This document shows, one piece after another, positions 34,619 through 43,642 of a DNA stretch of 64,000 bases. This DNA is from Hahella chejuensis KCTC 2396. Lineage in GTDB: Bacteria; Pseudomonadota; Gammaproteobacteria; Pseudomonadales; Oleiphilaceae. Position numbers and translations under genes: made by a program. Each line of letters begins with the position of its first letter. The stretch's first letter is position 1. Location of the stretch: positions 5,664,581 through 5,728,580 of the forward strand of contig NC_007645.1 in NCBI RefSeq assembly GCF_000012985.1, given 5' to 3'. The notes beneath the pieces are model-generated. The model did no database searches. It worked only from the letters and a program-made list of their open reading frames with translations, and was not told the origin of the DNA.

Positions 34619-37033
34619 ATGAGCACAGCCTCAATAACTGCAATTAGCGCGCATGATGCGCAAAAATACGATAATCCGATCCCCAACCGCGAGTTCATTC
34701 TCAATGTGCTCAACCAGCAAGGCGGACGTCTCAACCGTGAACAATTGGCTGAACGCCTCAAGCTGAGTAGCGAGCAGGATTTGGAGGCGCTAAGACGTCG
34801 CTTGCGAGCGATGGAGCGTGATGGTCAAATCATGTTCGATCGCGGAGATTATACGCCGATCAAATCGAGTGAACTGATTTGCGGCCGCGTCATCGGTCGT
34901 CGTGAAGGGCACGGATTCCTGGCCCGGGATGAAGGGGGCGATGACTTAGTGCTGAACAAAAGCCAAATGCGCAAAGCGCTGGACGGAGACCGTGTGCAGG
35001 TTCGCATCAGTGGCGTCGATCACCGTGGCCGCCAGGAAGCTCAGATCGTGAGCGTATTGGAGCGTAATACCACGCAATTGGTAGGCCGCCTGAAACACGA
35101 ATCCGGCGTCTACACGCTGGTTCCTGATAACGATCGTATCTGCAACGAAATCATCATCACGCCAGAGAGCGTCGGCGACGCGGCAGACGGACAGTATGTG
35201 GTGGTAAACATCGTCAAGTACGCCAGAAACCGCTCTCCTATGCTGACAGACGTGGCTGAGGTGCTTGGCGACGCCATGGCGCCCGGCATGGAAATCGATG
35301 TTGCGATCCGTAATCACGACATCCCTTTTATCTGGCCTAATGACGCGGTTCAGGCGGCGAAACAACTGGGCGCGGCGGTCTCTGACGAGGATAAACTGCA
35401 CCGGTACGACCTGCGCAGCGTTCCCCTGGTCACGATCGATGGCGAAGACTCCATGGATTTCGACGACGCACTTTTCTGCCAGCCGCGCAGCAATGGCGGA
35501 TGGCGTTTATTTGTCGCTATCGCGGACGTCTCTCACTACGTGACGCCAGGCAGTCCGCTGGACCTGGAAGCCCAGAAGCGTGGGACATCCGTCTACTTTC
35601 CCGGTCGCGTGGAGCCCATGTTGCCGGAGGCGTTGTCCAACGGACTCTGCTCTCTGAACCCGAATGTGGATCGTCTGGCCATGATCTGCGAAATGTTCAT
35701 CGACTCTGCGGGCAATCTTGGCAAGTTCCAGTTCTACGAAGGGATCATGCGTTCCCATGCCCGCCTGACCTATACAGAAGTCGGTGCTCTGCTGGAGCAA
35801 CCGGAATCCAGACTTGGCCAGCAGGTTCAACAGCGCTACAGCGATCTGGTTCCGCACCTGCAGGCATTACATCAGCTGTACGGCGCATTGCGACAGGCTC
35901 GCAGCAAACGCGGCGCGATTGACTTTGAAACGACTGAAAGCAAATTTCAATTCGACGACCAGCGTAAGATCCGTCGCATTGATCCCGTCGTGCGCAATGA
36001 CGCTCACAAGCTGGTGGAGGAATGTATGCTATGCGCCAATGTGGCGACAGCGCGTTTTCTGCAAAAGCTTAAGCTCCCGGCTCTGTATCGGGTTCACCAG
36101 GGGCCTCTGCAGAAAAAACTGGAAAACCTGCGTGCGTTCCTCGGCGAGTTGGGACTGTCATTGGGCGGCGGCAAGCAGCCGACGTCCACGCACTATCGCC
36201 GCCTGTTGAACAGCATCAGCGAGCGTCCAGACGCGGAAGTCATACAATCCATAATGCTGAGATCCCTTAGCCAGGCTGAGTACAGTCCGGATAACCAGGG
36301 GCATTTCGGACTGGCTTACAGCGCTTACGCACATTTCACGTCACCGATCCGACGTTATCCCGACCTGTTGACCCATCGCGCCATTCGATCCGTGATTCGG
36401 GGCAATGAGAGCGGCGGCAAATTCAAACGCGCCTTCAAGTCGATAACCGGATTGGGCGCAGATCCCGTGCGCCGCGTTGATAGCGCCGCCTCTTTGACGC
36501 CATCGCAGAGTTATCCATATAAAACAGAGGACATGGTGAAACTGGGTGAGCAATGTTCGCTCGCATCCCGTCGGGCGGATATGGCCAGTTGGGATGTAGA
36601 AGCCTGGTTGAAATGCGAATACATGCAGGATCGCATTGGCGACACCTTCGCCGGTACGGTCTGCGGAGTAACCAACTTCGGCCTGTTCGTGGAGCTCAAA
36701 GGCGTCATGGTTGAAGGCTTGATTCACGTCTCCGCGCTAGAGGGCGACTACTATCAATTCGACGCCGCCAAACAGCGCCTGACGGGCGAACGCAGTAAAA
36801 AAAGCTACGGGCTTGGGGACGCGATTCAGGTAAGAGTCGTTCGCGTTGATCTGGAACAGCGCAAAATCGAACTTGAAATGGATGGTCGCGGGCAAGCGCC
36901 TGGTAACGGCAAAAACGCCTCCGGCAGTAGACGACGCAGTAATGACAAATCGCCCGGCCGACGCTCAGGAAAGCCGAAGTCCAGCGGTCGGTATGCGAAC
37001 AAAAAGCCCGCCGTGGCTGAGAGCGCCCACTAA
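34619..37033 (+). CDS. rnr: Ribonuclease R
   Basis: An 804-residue 3'-5' exoribonuclease of the RNB/RNase II superfamily. Domains in order: an HTH-like region (about 20-80), two cold-shock/OB domains, the RNB catalytic domain with the acidic cluster GEDSMDFDDALF, an S1 domain (GTVCGVTNFGLFVELKGVMV), and a Lys/Arg-rich tail (residues about 760-804), as usual for RNase R. It degrades structured RNA. The start has GAGG at good distance. It stands as a single gene, not in the nsrR-rnr-rlmB arrangement known in enterobacteria, but next to a cold-shock gene. Confidence 0.95.
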   Translation: MSTASITAISAHDAQKYDNPIPNREFILNVLNQQGGRLNREQLAERLKLSSEQDLEALRRRLRAMERDGQIMFDRGDYTPIKSSELICGRVIGRREGHGFLARDEGGDDLVLNKSQMRKALDGDRVQVRISGVDHRGRQEAQIVSVLERNTTQLVGRLKHESGVYTLVPDNDRICNEIIITPESVGDAADGQYVVVNIVKYARNRSPMLTDVAEVLGDAMAPGMEIDVAIRNHDIPFIWPNDAVQAAKQLGAAVSDEDKLHRYDLRSVPLVTIDGEDSMDFDDALFCQPRSNGGWRLFVAIADVSHYVTPGSPLDLEAQKRGTSVYFPGRVEPMLPEALSNGLCSLNPNVDRLAMICEMFIDSAGNLGKFQFYEGIMRSHARLTYTEVGALLEQPESRLGQQVQQRYSDLVPHLQALHQLYGALRQARSKRGAIDFETTESKFQFDDQRKIRRIDPVVRNDAHKLVEECMLCANVATARFLQKLKLPALYRVHQGPLQKKLENLRAFLGELGLSLGGGKQPTSTHYRRLLNSISERPDAEVIQSIMLRSLSQAEYSPDNQGHFGLAYSAYAHFTSPIRRYPDLLTHRAIRSVIRGNESGGKFKRAFKSITGLGADPVRRVDSAASLTPSQSYPYKTEDMVKLGEQCSLASRRADMASWDVEAWLKCEYMQDRIGDTFAGTVCGVTNFGLFVELKGVMVEGLIHVSALEGDYYQFDAAKQRLTGERSKKSYGLGDAIQVRVVRVDLEQRKIELEMDGRGQAPGNGKNASGSRRRSNDKSPGRRSGKPKSSGRYANKKPAVAESAH

Positions 37034-37104
37034 ACCCAGGTTAATTACTTACCGCAGGGTTCAGGATAGGCTGACGGAAAATTGATTGAAGAAGGATATA
37101 TTCA

Positions 37105-37920
37105 ATGACATTGACCGAAATCGCCAACGCTTATTTTACTGACCTGGACGTTAACCCCAACCGCCCCACACTGGATGTGATACGCGATATGCAGAGCCGG
37201 CATATCGCCAAGCACAGCTTCAACAACCTGGCGGTGGCGTTGTCCCAGGACATCCAGATAGACAGTGAGTCTGTTTTCAACAAAATTGTGCGTCAGGGCT
37301 TCGGCGGCTACTGCTTCGAACACAACAAACTGACATTCGACGCGCTTTCCGCGCTGGACCTGGATGTACGCATTCTGCTGGCGCGCGTGGTGTATAACAC
37401 CGACAACGACGTTCCCCGCACCCATCGCATCACTTTGCTTTCCCTGGAAGACGCCCAGTACATCGTCGATACCGGCTTCGGACACTTCGGCGCGCGCTTC
37501 CCCATCAAGCTTGAAGAAGGTCTGGAACAGGATCTTGGCGACGCAGTCTATCGCATCGTCAAAAATGCGCGGGGAGATTACTGCTACCAGATTATGAAAG
37601 AAGGCGAGTTTTTCACTCTTTATACCTTTGATCTGGGGCGCTATACCGAAGCGGACTGCCTGACTGGACATTTCTACTCGCATAAGCACCCCAACGCCGC
37701 GTTCCTGCACAATCTGGTGGTGTGCCGGAAGCACTTCAACGACGTGCACTCCTTACGCAACGGCGAGCTCCATCGCATGCGCCAAGGCGAAACCGCCATA
37801 GAGCCCGTCGCCGATATCGAGACGCTGCACCGTCATCTGACGCAGACATTTGGGCTAAGCGTAGACACCGCCATCTCGGAATTTCTATTCAATAAATTTA
37901 TCGCAGAAAAGTCCGCTTAA
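37105..37920 (+). CDS. nat: Arylamine N-acetyltransferase
   Basis: A 271-residue protein with AAGGAT before the ATG. The catalytic triad is complete and at family positions: C70 in GFGGYCFEHN, H107 in PRTHRITLL and D122 in YIVDTGFGH. This matches the Cys-His-Asp triad of bacterial NATs, which acetylate aromatic amines and hydrazines using acetyl-CoA. Length is normal. It is cytosolic. Its natural substrate is unknown. Confidence 0.93.
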   Translation: MTLTEIANAYFTDLDVNPNRPTLDVIRDMQSRHIAKHSFNNLAVALSQDIQIDSESVFNKIVRQGFGGYCFEHNKLTFDALSALDLDVRILLARVVYNTDNDVPRTHRITLLSLEDAQYIVDTGFGHFGARFPIKLEEGLEQDLGDAVYRIVKNARGDYCYQIMKEGEFFTLYTFDLGRYTEADCLTGHFYSHKHPNAAFLHNLVVCRKHFNDVHSLRNGELHRMRQGETAIEPVADIETLHRHLTQTFGLSVDTAISEFLFNKFIAEKSA

Positions 37921-37929
37921 ACGCGGACT
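37910..37929 (+). terminator. Hairpin overlapping the nat stop codon
   Basis: AGTCCGC and GCGGACT form a 7-bp stem with a 6-base loop that contains the nat stop. The following sequence is CTCTCTCG rather than a T-run, so it is a weak terminator at best. Confidence 0.35.
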
Positions 37930-37993
37930 CTCTCTCGCGTCGCGCGAACCTCCCGTTTTACCCTGACATTATTCATTCAATTGGATTCGACTT

Positions 37994-38911
37994 ATGCACG
38001 CGCTCACGAAAGATACGCTAACGCTGTTGCTATGGGTGGCGCTGATGGCGTCCTCCTTTGTGGTGTCTGCCGACTTGCCTCAGTACGCCAGCCCCATTGC
38101 TGGAACGGAGTTGCGCTTTATTCTTGCGACCTTGTTGCTGGCGCCGCTGGCGCTGTCCCGTTACTCCTTATTCAAGGACCTAGGCTTGCTCATACGTTAT
38201 GGCCTGATCAGCCTGTTCCTGGTGCTGTTCTTTATCGGATTGTTTGAAGCGCTGAAAACCACTACTGCGTTGAATACTTCCGTGATCTACACGCTGGTTC
38301 CGTTGATGAGCGTAGTGATCAGCCGGTTGTTCCTCGGCGCACGCGTCAACGGCGCCATGCTATGCGGATTTGTCATTGGCGCCGGCGGCGCGCTATGGGT
38401 ATTGCTCGCCACCCATGGAGATAGCGCACACACCCTGGCCTGGAACGACGGCGACGCCCTATTCCTGCTCGCCTGCGCCAGCCTTGCGCTGCATGTCACG
38501 CTGGTCAAGAAATGGGGCTCCAATACGCCTCCCATTCAGGGCGCTTTCTACATCATGCTGATGGGCGCAATCCTGATGGCGCCGGTTATGATTGTCGCCG
38601 GCGATATTGAGCAGGTCGCCTGGGGCGAGTTCGATTTCTGGCGGGTATTGTTGTATCTGACGCTGTTCGCCACCATCGCTACGTTCTATCTGCAACAGCA
38701 TCTGGTGCAGAAAGTCGGTCCCAACCGCTTGCTGGCGTTCAGTTATCTGATCCCCACATTCGTCGCCACCGGACAGGGTTTCATGCAGGGACCGGGGCTG
38801 TGGTACAGTCTGCCAGGCGTCGCTCTGACGCTGCTCGCCCTGCTGCTGATCTCCGGCGCCTGGTCGCCAGCGCCGCGTAAGACGCATGTTGGCGACGCAC
38901 CGGCAAATTGA
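37994..38911 (+). CDS. EamA-family drug/metabolite transporter
   Basis: A 305-residue inner-membrane protein with about ten hydrophobic segments in two repeats of five, the EamA layout. The first repeat carries TTTALNTSVIYTLVPLMSVV, typical of EamA. The substrate cannot be predicted. It ends 20 bp before the Crp-like regulator gene on the same strand, so the two are probably co-transcribed, and the regulator may control it. Confidence 0.88.
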   Translation: MHALTKDTLTLLLWVALMASSFVVSADLPQYASPIAGTELRFILATLLLAPLALSRYSLFKDLGLLIRYGLISLFLVLFFIGLFEALKTTTALNTSVIYTLVPLMSVVISRLFLGARVNGAMLCGFVIGAGGALWVLLATHGDSAHTLAWNDGDALFLLACASLALHVTLVKKWGSNTPPIQGAFYIMLMGAILMAPVMIVAGDIEQVAWGEFDFWRVLLYLTLFATIATFYLQQHLVQKVGPNRLLAFSYLIPTFVATGQGFMQGPGLWYSLPGVALTLLALLLISGAWSPAPRKTHVGDAPAN

Positions 38912-38931
38912 TGTAGAAATGAGGGGATACA

Positions 38932-39528
38932 ATGAATCAGCGGGAAATCGAACGGAGTTTCCTGGATTTTCTAAAGCAATCATTCAACTTGATTGACGCA
39001 CTCGAGCTAACGGATCTGGACCTGCAAGGCGAAGTGCGCTGCTACCGTAAGGGCGAGCTGCTGATTCAACAAGGCCGTCCTGCGCCCAAGCTCTTCTATT
39101 TCGCCAAAGGCTTCGCCCGTTACGTCTGCGTCTCCCCCGAGGGCAAGGAATTCACCCAGTCCTTCGCCTGCTCGCCCAACATCGCCGGCTCCACGCGGGC
39201 TATGGTGCGAAATGCGCCAGCGTTGTTCAGCATTGAAGCGCTGGACGATATTCTCTGTCTGGAGCTTGAGTGGAGCCATTTCAGCCAGAGCCTGCAGCGT
39301 CATCCCGGGTTGCTCGCCACCTATACAAAAATGCTGGAGGCCCTGTTCATTGGCAAGGAGGAACGCATATACGGCTTTGTGCAATTGACGGCGGAACAGC
39401 GCTATCTCAATTTTCTAGAGCAGAACCCGCAGCTTAAGGACAAAATTCCCCTGCAATACATCGCCTCCTATATCGGCATCACGCCCGTGGCGCTCAGCCG
39501 CATCCGCAAAAAACTACGCCTGGACTGA
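38932..39528 (+). CDS. Crp/Fnr-family transcription regulator
   Basis: A 198-residue protein with GAGGGG before the ATG. The N-terminal cyclic-nucleotide-binding-like beta barrel (about 20-130) has YRKGELLIQQGRPAPKLFYF, and the C-terminal HTH has IPLQYIASYIGITPVALSRI. No cysteine cluster for an Fe-S centre is visible. The HTH end is short and resembles the subgroup in Bacteroides/marine bacteria rather than true Crp. Effector unknown; the preceding EamA transporter is the nearest possible target. Confidence 0.9.
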   Translation: MNQREIERSFLDFLKQSFNLIDALELTDLDLQGEVRCYRKGELLIQQGRPAPKLFYFAKGFARYVCVSPEGKEFTQSFACSPNIAGSTRAMVRNAPALFSIEALDDILCLELEWSHFSQSLQRHPGLLATYTKMLEALFIGKEERIYGFVQLTAEQRYLNFLEQNPQLKDKIPLQYIASYIGITPVALSRIRKKLRLD

Positions 39529-39653
39529 ATCAGGCTCATTGTCCGGCGCGTTGGTGGTCGGCGCGAATTTGAAAGCAATCGCCAGAGTGCGGGCAATGGC
39601 GCCCATTGCTAAATTCTCCGCCATCAGGTAGACCTTAACCAAGGAGCGCCATC

Positions 39654-40730
39654 ATGAACGCATCGTCAAAACCTACTCAGACCGACGCCACAATGAACGA
39701 CCCTCGTTGGCGCGCGCTGCAGGAGCGCGACACCCGGGCGGACGGCAGTTTCTATTACTCCGTGAAGACTACCGGGGTTTATTGTCGTCCGTCCTGCGCC
39801 GCCAGAACGCCGCGCCCGGAGAATGTGCGTTTTTACGACAGTATTGAAGACGCGGAGCAAGCGGGTTTCCGTCCCTGCCGGCGTTGCCGCCCCGACGCGC
39901 CTTCGCTGGCGGCGCGGCAAGCGGAGAAAATCGCTACGGCCTGCCGTTTGATCGCTGGTTCTGAAACCTTTCCCAGCCTGGATGAACTGGCGCAATGCGC
40001 TGGCATGAGTAAATTTCACTTTCATCGCGTTTTTAAACAGATCACCGGCCTCACCCCGCGCAGCTACGCCGCGGCGCAGCGTAAACAACGCCTTGACGGT
40101 GCGCTGCAGCGCAGCGATACCGTGACGGATGCGATCTATGACGCCGGCTACAACTCCAACGGGCACTTTTATGGAGAGTCCAATCAGATCCTGGGTATGA
40201 CGCCGGGCGACTATCGCCGCGGGGGCGCCAACGCGGAAATCCGCTTCGCCGTGGGCGAGTGCGCGTTGGGCTCTATCCTCGTGGCGCAGAGCGCACGCGG
40301 CGTCTGCGCCATTTTGCTGGGAGACGATCCTGAGGCGCTCGTTCAGGACTTACAGGACCGCTTCGCCAACGCAGAGCTGATCGGCGACGACGCGGATTTC
40401 GAGCGCGTAATCGCCAAAGTCGTGGGCTTTGTTGAAGCGCCTCAAGTCGGTATCGACCTGCCTCTGGACATACGCGGCACCGCTTTTCAGCAGCGGGTAT
40501 GGCGCGCATTACAAGAGATCCCTTCCGGTGCGACGGCGAGCTATGCCGATATCGCCCAGCGCATCGGCTCTCCCAAGTCCGTCCGCGCCGTGGCGCAAGC
40601 CTGCGCCGCCAATCTACTGGCCGTGGCGATTCCCTGTCATCGTGTGGTGCGCAGCGATGGCGCTCTGTCAGGTTATCGCTGGGGCGTCGAGCGCAAACAG
40701 GCGCTGCTGGAGCGGGAGGCTCAGGAATGA
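39654..40730 (+). CDS. ada: Ada: bifunctional methylation-response regulator and O6-alkylguanine transferase
   Basis: A 358-residue protein with AAGGAG before the ATG. The N-terminal zinc domain has the four cysteines (YCRPSC and PCRRC), one of which accepts methyl from phosphotriesters. An AraC-type HTH pair (about 95-185) includes LDELAQCAGMSKFHFHRVFK. The C-terminal methyltransferase has the active-site Cys in AIPCHRVVRSDG. Domain order matches E. coli Ada. Methylation turns it into an activator of its own operon. The next gene overlaps by ATGA and is a 2OG oxygenase, taking the place alkB has in other ada operons. Confidence 0.96.
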   Translation: MNASSKPTQTDATMNDPRWRALQERDTRADGSFYYSVKTTGVYCRPSCAARTPRPENVRFYDSIEDAEQAGFRPCRRCRPDAPSLAARQAEKIATACRLIAGSETFPSLDELAQCAGMSKFHFHRVFKQITGLTPRSYAAAQRKQRLDGALQRSDTVTDAIYDAGYNSNGHFYGESNQILGMTPGDYRRGGANAEIRFAVGECALGSILVAQSARGVCAILLGDDPEALVQDLQDRFANAELIGDDADFERVIAKVVGFVEAPQVGIDLPLDIRGTAFQQRVWRALQEIPSGATASYADIAQRIGSPKSVRAVAQACAANLLAVAIPCHRVVRSDGALSGYRWGVERKQALLEREAQE

Positions 40731-41476
40731 GCGTTTTTACTGACGTGGCCGCAACACGTACGCCCGCGGCAAGCCTGTCCGCGCGCTTGAATAGCTATGA
40801 CTGGCAACAAACCGCACATGAGTTAGCAACGCGAGGAGCGTCAATCCTTGGCGGATTGCTGAGTGAGCAGGAGTGCGCGGCATTGGTCTCCCTTTACGAC
40901 GAAGCGGAGCTCTATCGCAGCAAAGTGATCATGGCGCGGCATGGCTTTGGACAAGGGGAATACCAGTACTTCCGCTATCCCCTGCCCCATTTGGTCTCGG
41001 AGTTGCGAACGCAGGCTTATCCCTATCTTGCGCCCGTGGCGAATCAATGGAACGCTGCGATGAATCAGGACATTCGCTACCCCGAAGCGCATGAGGATTT
41101 TATCGCACGCTGTCACTCCGCCGGGCAGACCCGGCCCACTCCATTGATTCTTAAATACCAGGCGGACGACTACAACTGCCTGCATCAGGATCTATACGGC
41201 GAACATGTTTTTCCTCTGCAACTGGCGGTGTTGCTATCCAAACCGGGCGAGGACTTCAGCGGCGGCGAATTTATATTGACGGAACAACGACCTCGCATGC
41301 AGTCACGCGCAGAAGTGATTCCGTTACGGCAGGGAGATGCGGTAATCTTCGCAGTGCATCATCGCCCGGCGCAAGGCGTCCGAGGCGTGTATCGGGTCAC
41401 CATGCGCCACGGCGTGAGCCGGGTGCGTTCCGGCAAGCGATATGCGTTAGGGATGATTTTTCACGACGCCACTTAA
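40727..41476 (+). CDS. 2OG-Fe(II) oxygenase of the Oxygenase-NA type, ada operon partner
   Basis: A 249-residue protein whose ATG overlaps the ada stop (ATGA). The Fe(II) ligands include H153 and D155 in NCLHQDLYGEH; the distal His is probably in the AVHHRPAQ or RHGVSR segment. The end RHGVSRVRSGKRYALGMIFH is characteristic of the Oxygenase-NA family (PF09859), described for oxidative demethylation of damaged DNA. So Ada (transfer) and this enzyme (oxidative repair) should jointly reverse alkylation. It is not a close AlkB sequence homologue. Repeat copy B begins at the last base of its stop codon. Confidence 0.9.
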   Translation: MSVFTDVAATRTPAASLSARLNSYDWQQTAHELATRGASILGGLLSEQECAALVSLYDEAELYRSKVIMARHGFGQGEYQYFRYPLPHLVSELRTQAYPYLAPVANQWNAAMNQDIRYPEAHEDFIARCHSAGQTRPTPLILKYQADDYNCLHQDLYGEHVFPLQLAVLLSKPGEDFSGGEFILTEQRPRMQSRAEVIPLRQGDAVIFAVHHRPAQGVRGVYRVTMRHGVSRVRSGKRYALGMIFHDAT

Positions 41477-41603
41477 CTATTAATCAGGCAGACAAATAGC
41501 TTCCTTCTATTTGTCTGCTACGACAGAGCCTGCACATGTCAGGCTCTGTCTCCCGCGGCTAGCCGCCGCGCAGGCGCATCCATGCGCATGGTATTAACAT
41601 GCC
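41476..41603 (+). repeat. Dispersed hairpin-rich repeat, copy B
   Basis: About 128 bp, same orientation as copy A. It starts ACTATTAATCAGGCAG and ends TATTAACATGCC. Hairpins: GCAGACAAATAG/CTATTTGTCTGC, AGAGCCTG/CAGGCTCT, the palindrome GCGGCTAGCCGC, and GCGCAT/ATGCGC. Compared with copy A, paired changes keep the first two stems intact. It abuts the stop of the ada-operon oxygenase. The remaining gap to 41867 shows no gene. Confidence 0.85.
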
Positions 41604-41867
41604 CCCTACGAATGCGCATATTCTCACGTACCGTTTTTCGTGAATAAAGCTGTTCAAACTTCCAGTTTTTACTCTGGAATCAATACACTGGAGGAAGTAT
41701 CTTCGAGGTTTTATAATCAGAAAACGCGCATGCGCGATATACAAAGGTTATTCACAGCAACGGTCGCTCGATAACCAAACCTGCGCTTATTTGGTCGCCG
41801 ATGAGCTACCCTCCTTGGTCAGGCCGGGATACAGCTATTTCGTAAGCAGCAATAAAAGGGAAGAACA

Positions 41868-42422
41868 ATGCCGTCACATACCCAACATACTCTAATCACA
41901 TGGATTCCCAACTCCGTCGACGGGGCCCGAGAAGCAAAAAACTTAAACCAACTCTATAGTAATTTTTCAGTACTCCGCCCACCCCAAGCCCTGGGCTCAT
42001 TGGATGAATTCATGAGTATTATATTAGTTGGTCATCGAAGCGAGCTTTTACACCAACCTATCATACATAGTTTGCTTAGCGTTTTTTCCGGCGAACAGAA
42101 TCTGGCTAGAGTCGGCGCCGGCGGCTGTAACTGGCTGGTCCTGGCGGTCTGCGATGGTGGCGTAGGCAAGTTTCATGGAGCTTTGCAAAGCAAGAACGAG
42201 ATCCTATCTCCGGCACGCCAACTGGCTGATCGTCTAAATATAAAGGTTTCATCTACAGTACGCCCACTCCTCTTCGACGAGGTGGGCCAAGGTAAAGCGT
42301 TTGCTTTGGCGCAAGGGGAGATCCTGATCCGGTCCAATCCTGATCATAATCCCCTATGGTACGACTTCGAACCCAACAAGGTCTTAGTAGACGAGCTAGC
42401 GAATATGTTTAGCAGGATCTGA
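41868..42422 (+). CDS. Orphan protein of unknown function, possible caspase-like pattern
   Basis: A 184-residue protein with AAGGGAAGAAC before the ATG. It lacks a signal peptide and membrane segments. One segment reads IILVGHRSELLHQ, then about 40 residues later WLVLAVCDGGVGKF. A His after a strand followed by a Cys after a later strand is the pattern of caspase-like (CHAT-type) folds, but similarity is weak and the spacing is short. Base composition in this stretch is less G+C-rich than its surroundings, which fits recent acquisition. No neighbour suggests a role. I call the function unknown. Confidence 0.5.
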   Translation: MPSHTQHTLITWIPNSVDGAREAKNLNQLYSNFSVLRPPQALGSLDEFMSIILVGHRSELLHQPIIHSLLSVFSGEQNLARVGAGGCNWLVLAVCDGGVGKFHGALQSKNEILSPARQLADRLNIKVSSTVRPLLFDEVGQGKAFALAQGEILIRSNPDHNPLWYDFEPNKVLVDELANMFSRI

Positions 42423-42660
42423 AGTTCGTACACGACAATGGGAATCAGGAAAACCCAGGTCGTACCTTGATAAGTGAAAGTTGGCCTGCTCCTGATGGGG
42501 AATAAGCAGACGTTGAGCGCACGAAGACTTCCCGACCACAATGTTCTGATCTAATACTCCATGAGCAGGATCAAACATCTTCTATCGGGCAATACGCCGT
42601 CATATCACGATGGCGTACTCAATCGTAAACTCTCGGCGTCACGCCCATGTCCGACAACAT
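42423..42660. other. Gap with no convincing gene
   Basis: Short open frames exist on the minus strand (one ending near 42396, starting near 42578), but lack a ribosome site and convincing composition. They could be decayed coding sequence adjoining the remnant that follows. Confidence 0.3.
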
Positions 42661-42889
42661 CTATTCCAACTCGCTAAAGAAAGTATGGTCCGGTAACTCT
42701 ATCGCATCAAATACGCCCCACTCCTGAAGCTGTTCGAGTGACTCATCCTGCTCGCAGATTGCCCTGCCGACAGTAATCTTCCCGATTTTTATGTATCTGC
42801 AGATATTTCTGATGATGGTCCCAGTCCGCCCATACCGGTTTTTTGCTCGACACGCGTTCTCCCAAAAGGTAATTCGTTAGTCCATAGAT
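42661..42889 (-). pseudogene. Frameshifted gene remnant
   Basis: On the minus strand one frame reads TNYLLGERVSSKKPVWADWD, continuing to HHQKYLQIH, and then another frame takes over as KIGKITVGRAICEQDESLEQ and ends DAIELPDHTFFSELE with a TAG at 42661-42663. Both parts look protein-like, and neither frame alone gives a full product. There is no start codon; the 5' end meets a stop. It is best read as a truncated gene with one frameshift. The family is not recognised. The similar GRTGTI string seen in the second frame upstream of the switch point is out of register. Confidence 0.5.
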
Positions 42890-42910
42890 TTAAGAGGAAG
42901 GTCTGTGCGC

Positions 42911-43465
42911 CTAGCTCTGCGGCGCCAAAGTCGCAGTCAACGCTGCTATTTGTTGTTGCAGCATTTGCAGGCGATTGTTCAGTCTCGATACTTCGTTTTC
43001 GTTTGGCGTGGTTCCTGCGAGTAGTTGCGCCAGACTCTGATCGATGCGGTGCTGTTCCTTGCGCAGTTCATCGATCCGATCGAGGATTAATCTCTGCGAG
43101 CTGTATGATTTCAACCTCTCGTCCCGCTCCTGCAGGGCTGCTTTGTGTTGTCGGAGCATGTCTTCCAGAGCTTTGTTCTGCGACCGCAATTCCGCCACTT
43201 CAGAGTGCAGGTTGGAGTTTTCCGAATTAGCGCTTAACAGCATGTTGCGCTCCACCAATGTCATCGCGTATTTACGCTCCAGCTCCCGGTATATCTCCGC
43301 GTTGGTCACTTCCGAAATACGGTTTTGCAGCTGAAGCTCCAGCTCCGCATTCTTTAGCTGTAGAGGATGTATCGTCAGGTGCAGGTTGGCGGCGTACACC
43401 AATGCGCCGCATGCGGCGGCCAGGGCGAGAGTCAGGGTGATGGACTGCTTTCCATGCTCAGGCAT
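42911..43465 (-). CDS. Membrane-anchored coiled-coil protein
   Basis: A 184-residue protein from the ATG at 43465, with AAAGGAG at ideal distance; an ATG 14 codons upstream is less likely. A membrane segment at about 9-27 (LTLALAAACGALVYAANL) is followed by a coiled coil over most of the rest (LQLKNAELELQLQNRISEV, LRSQNKALEDMLRQHKAAL). No enzymatic domain. It may be a structural or envelope-spanning factor, like division or secretion accessory proteins. No operon partner is apparent. Confidence 0.7.
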   Translation of the reverse strand: MPEHGKQSITLTLALAAACGALVYAANLHLTIHPLQLKNAELELQLQNRISEVTNAEIYRELERKYAMTLVERNMLLSANSENSNLHSEVAELRSQNKALEDMLRQHKAALQERDERLKSYSSQRLILDRIDELRKEQHRIDQSLAQLLAGTTPNENEVSRLNNRLQMLQQQIAALTATLAPQS

Positions 43466-43642
43466 AGCGTCTCCTTTGAGAGTAAAAATGAAACCCACTA
43501 CAGCCATACTGCGAATCGACGTAGATTACTCCATGTCCATCCGGCAACCAAGCTAATCGCCATCATTACAGGCAAAACGACCAGGATTGCAGCCGCTCTC
43601 CGCCACATTGCGCAACTGGGCGAGCGAGACCATACTTTTTCT

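Noticed and set aside
42841-42889. Protein tyrosine phosphatase-like string GRTGTI in the remnant
   Set aside because: It occurs in the frame that is out of register at that point, and lacks the preceding HCxxG residues.
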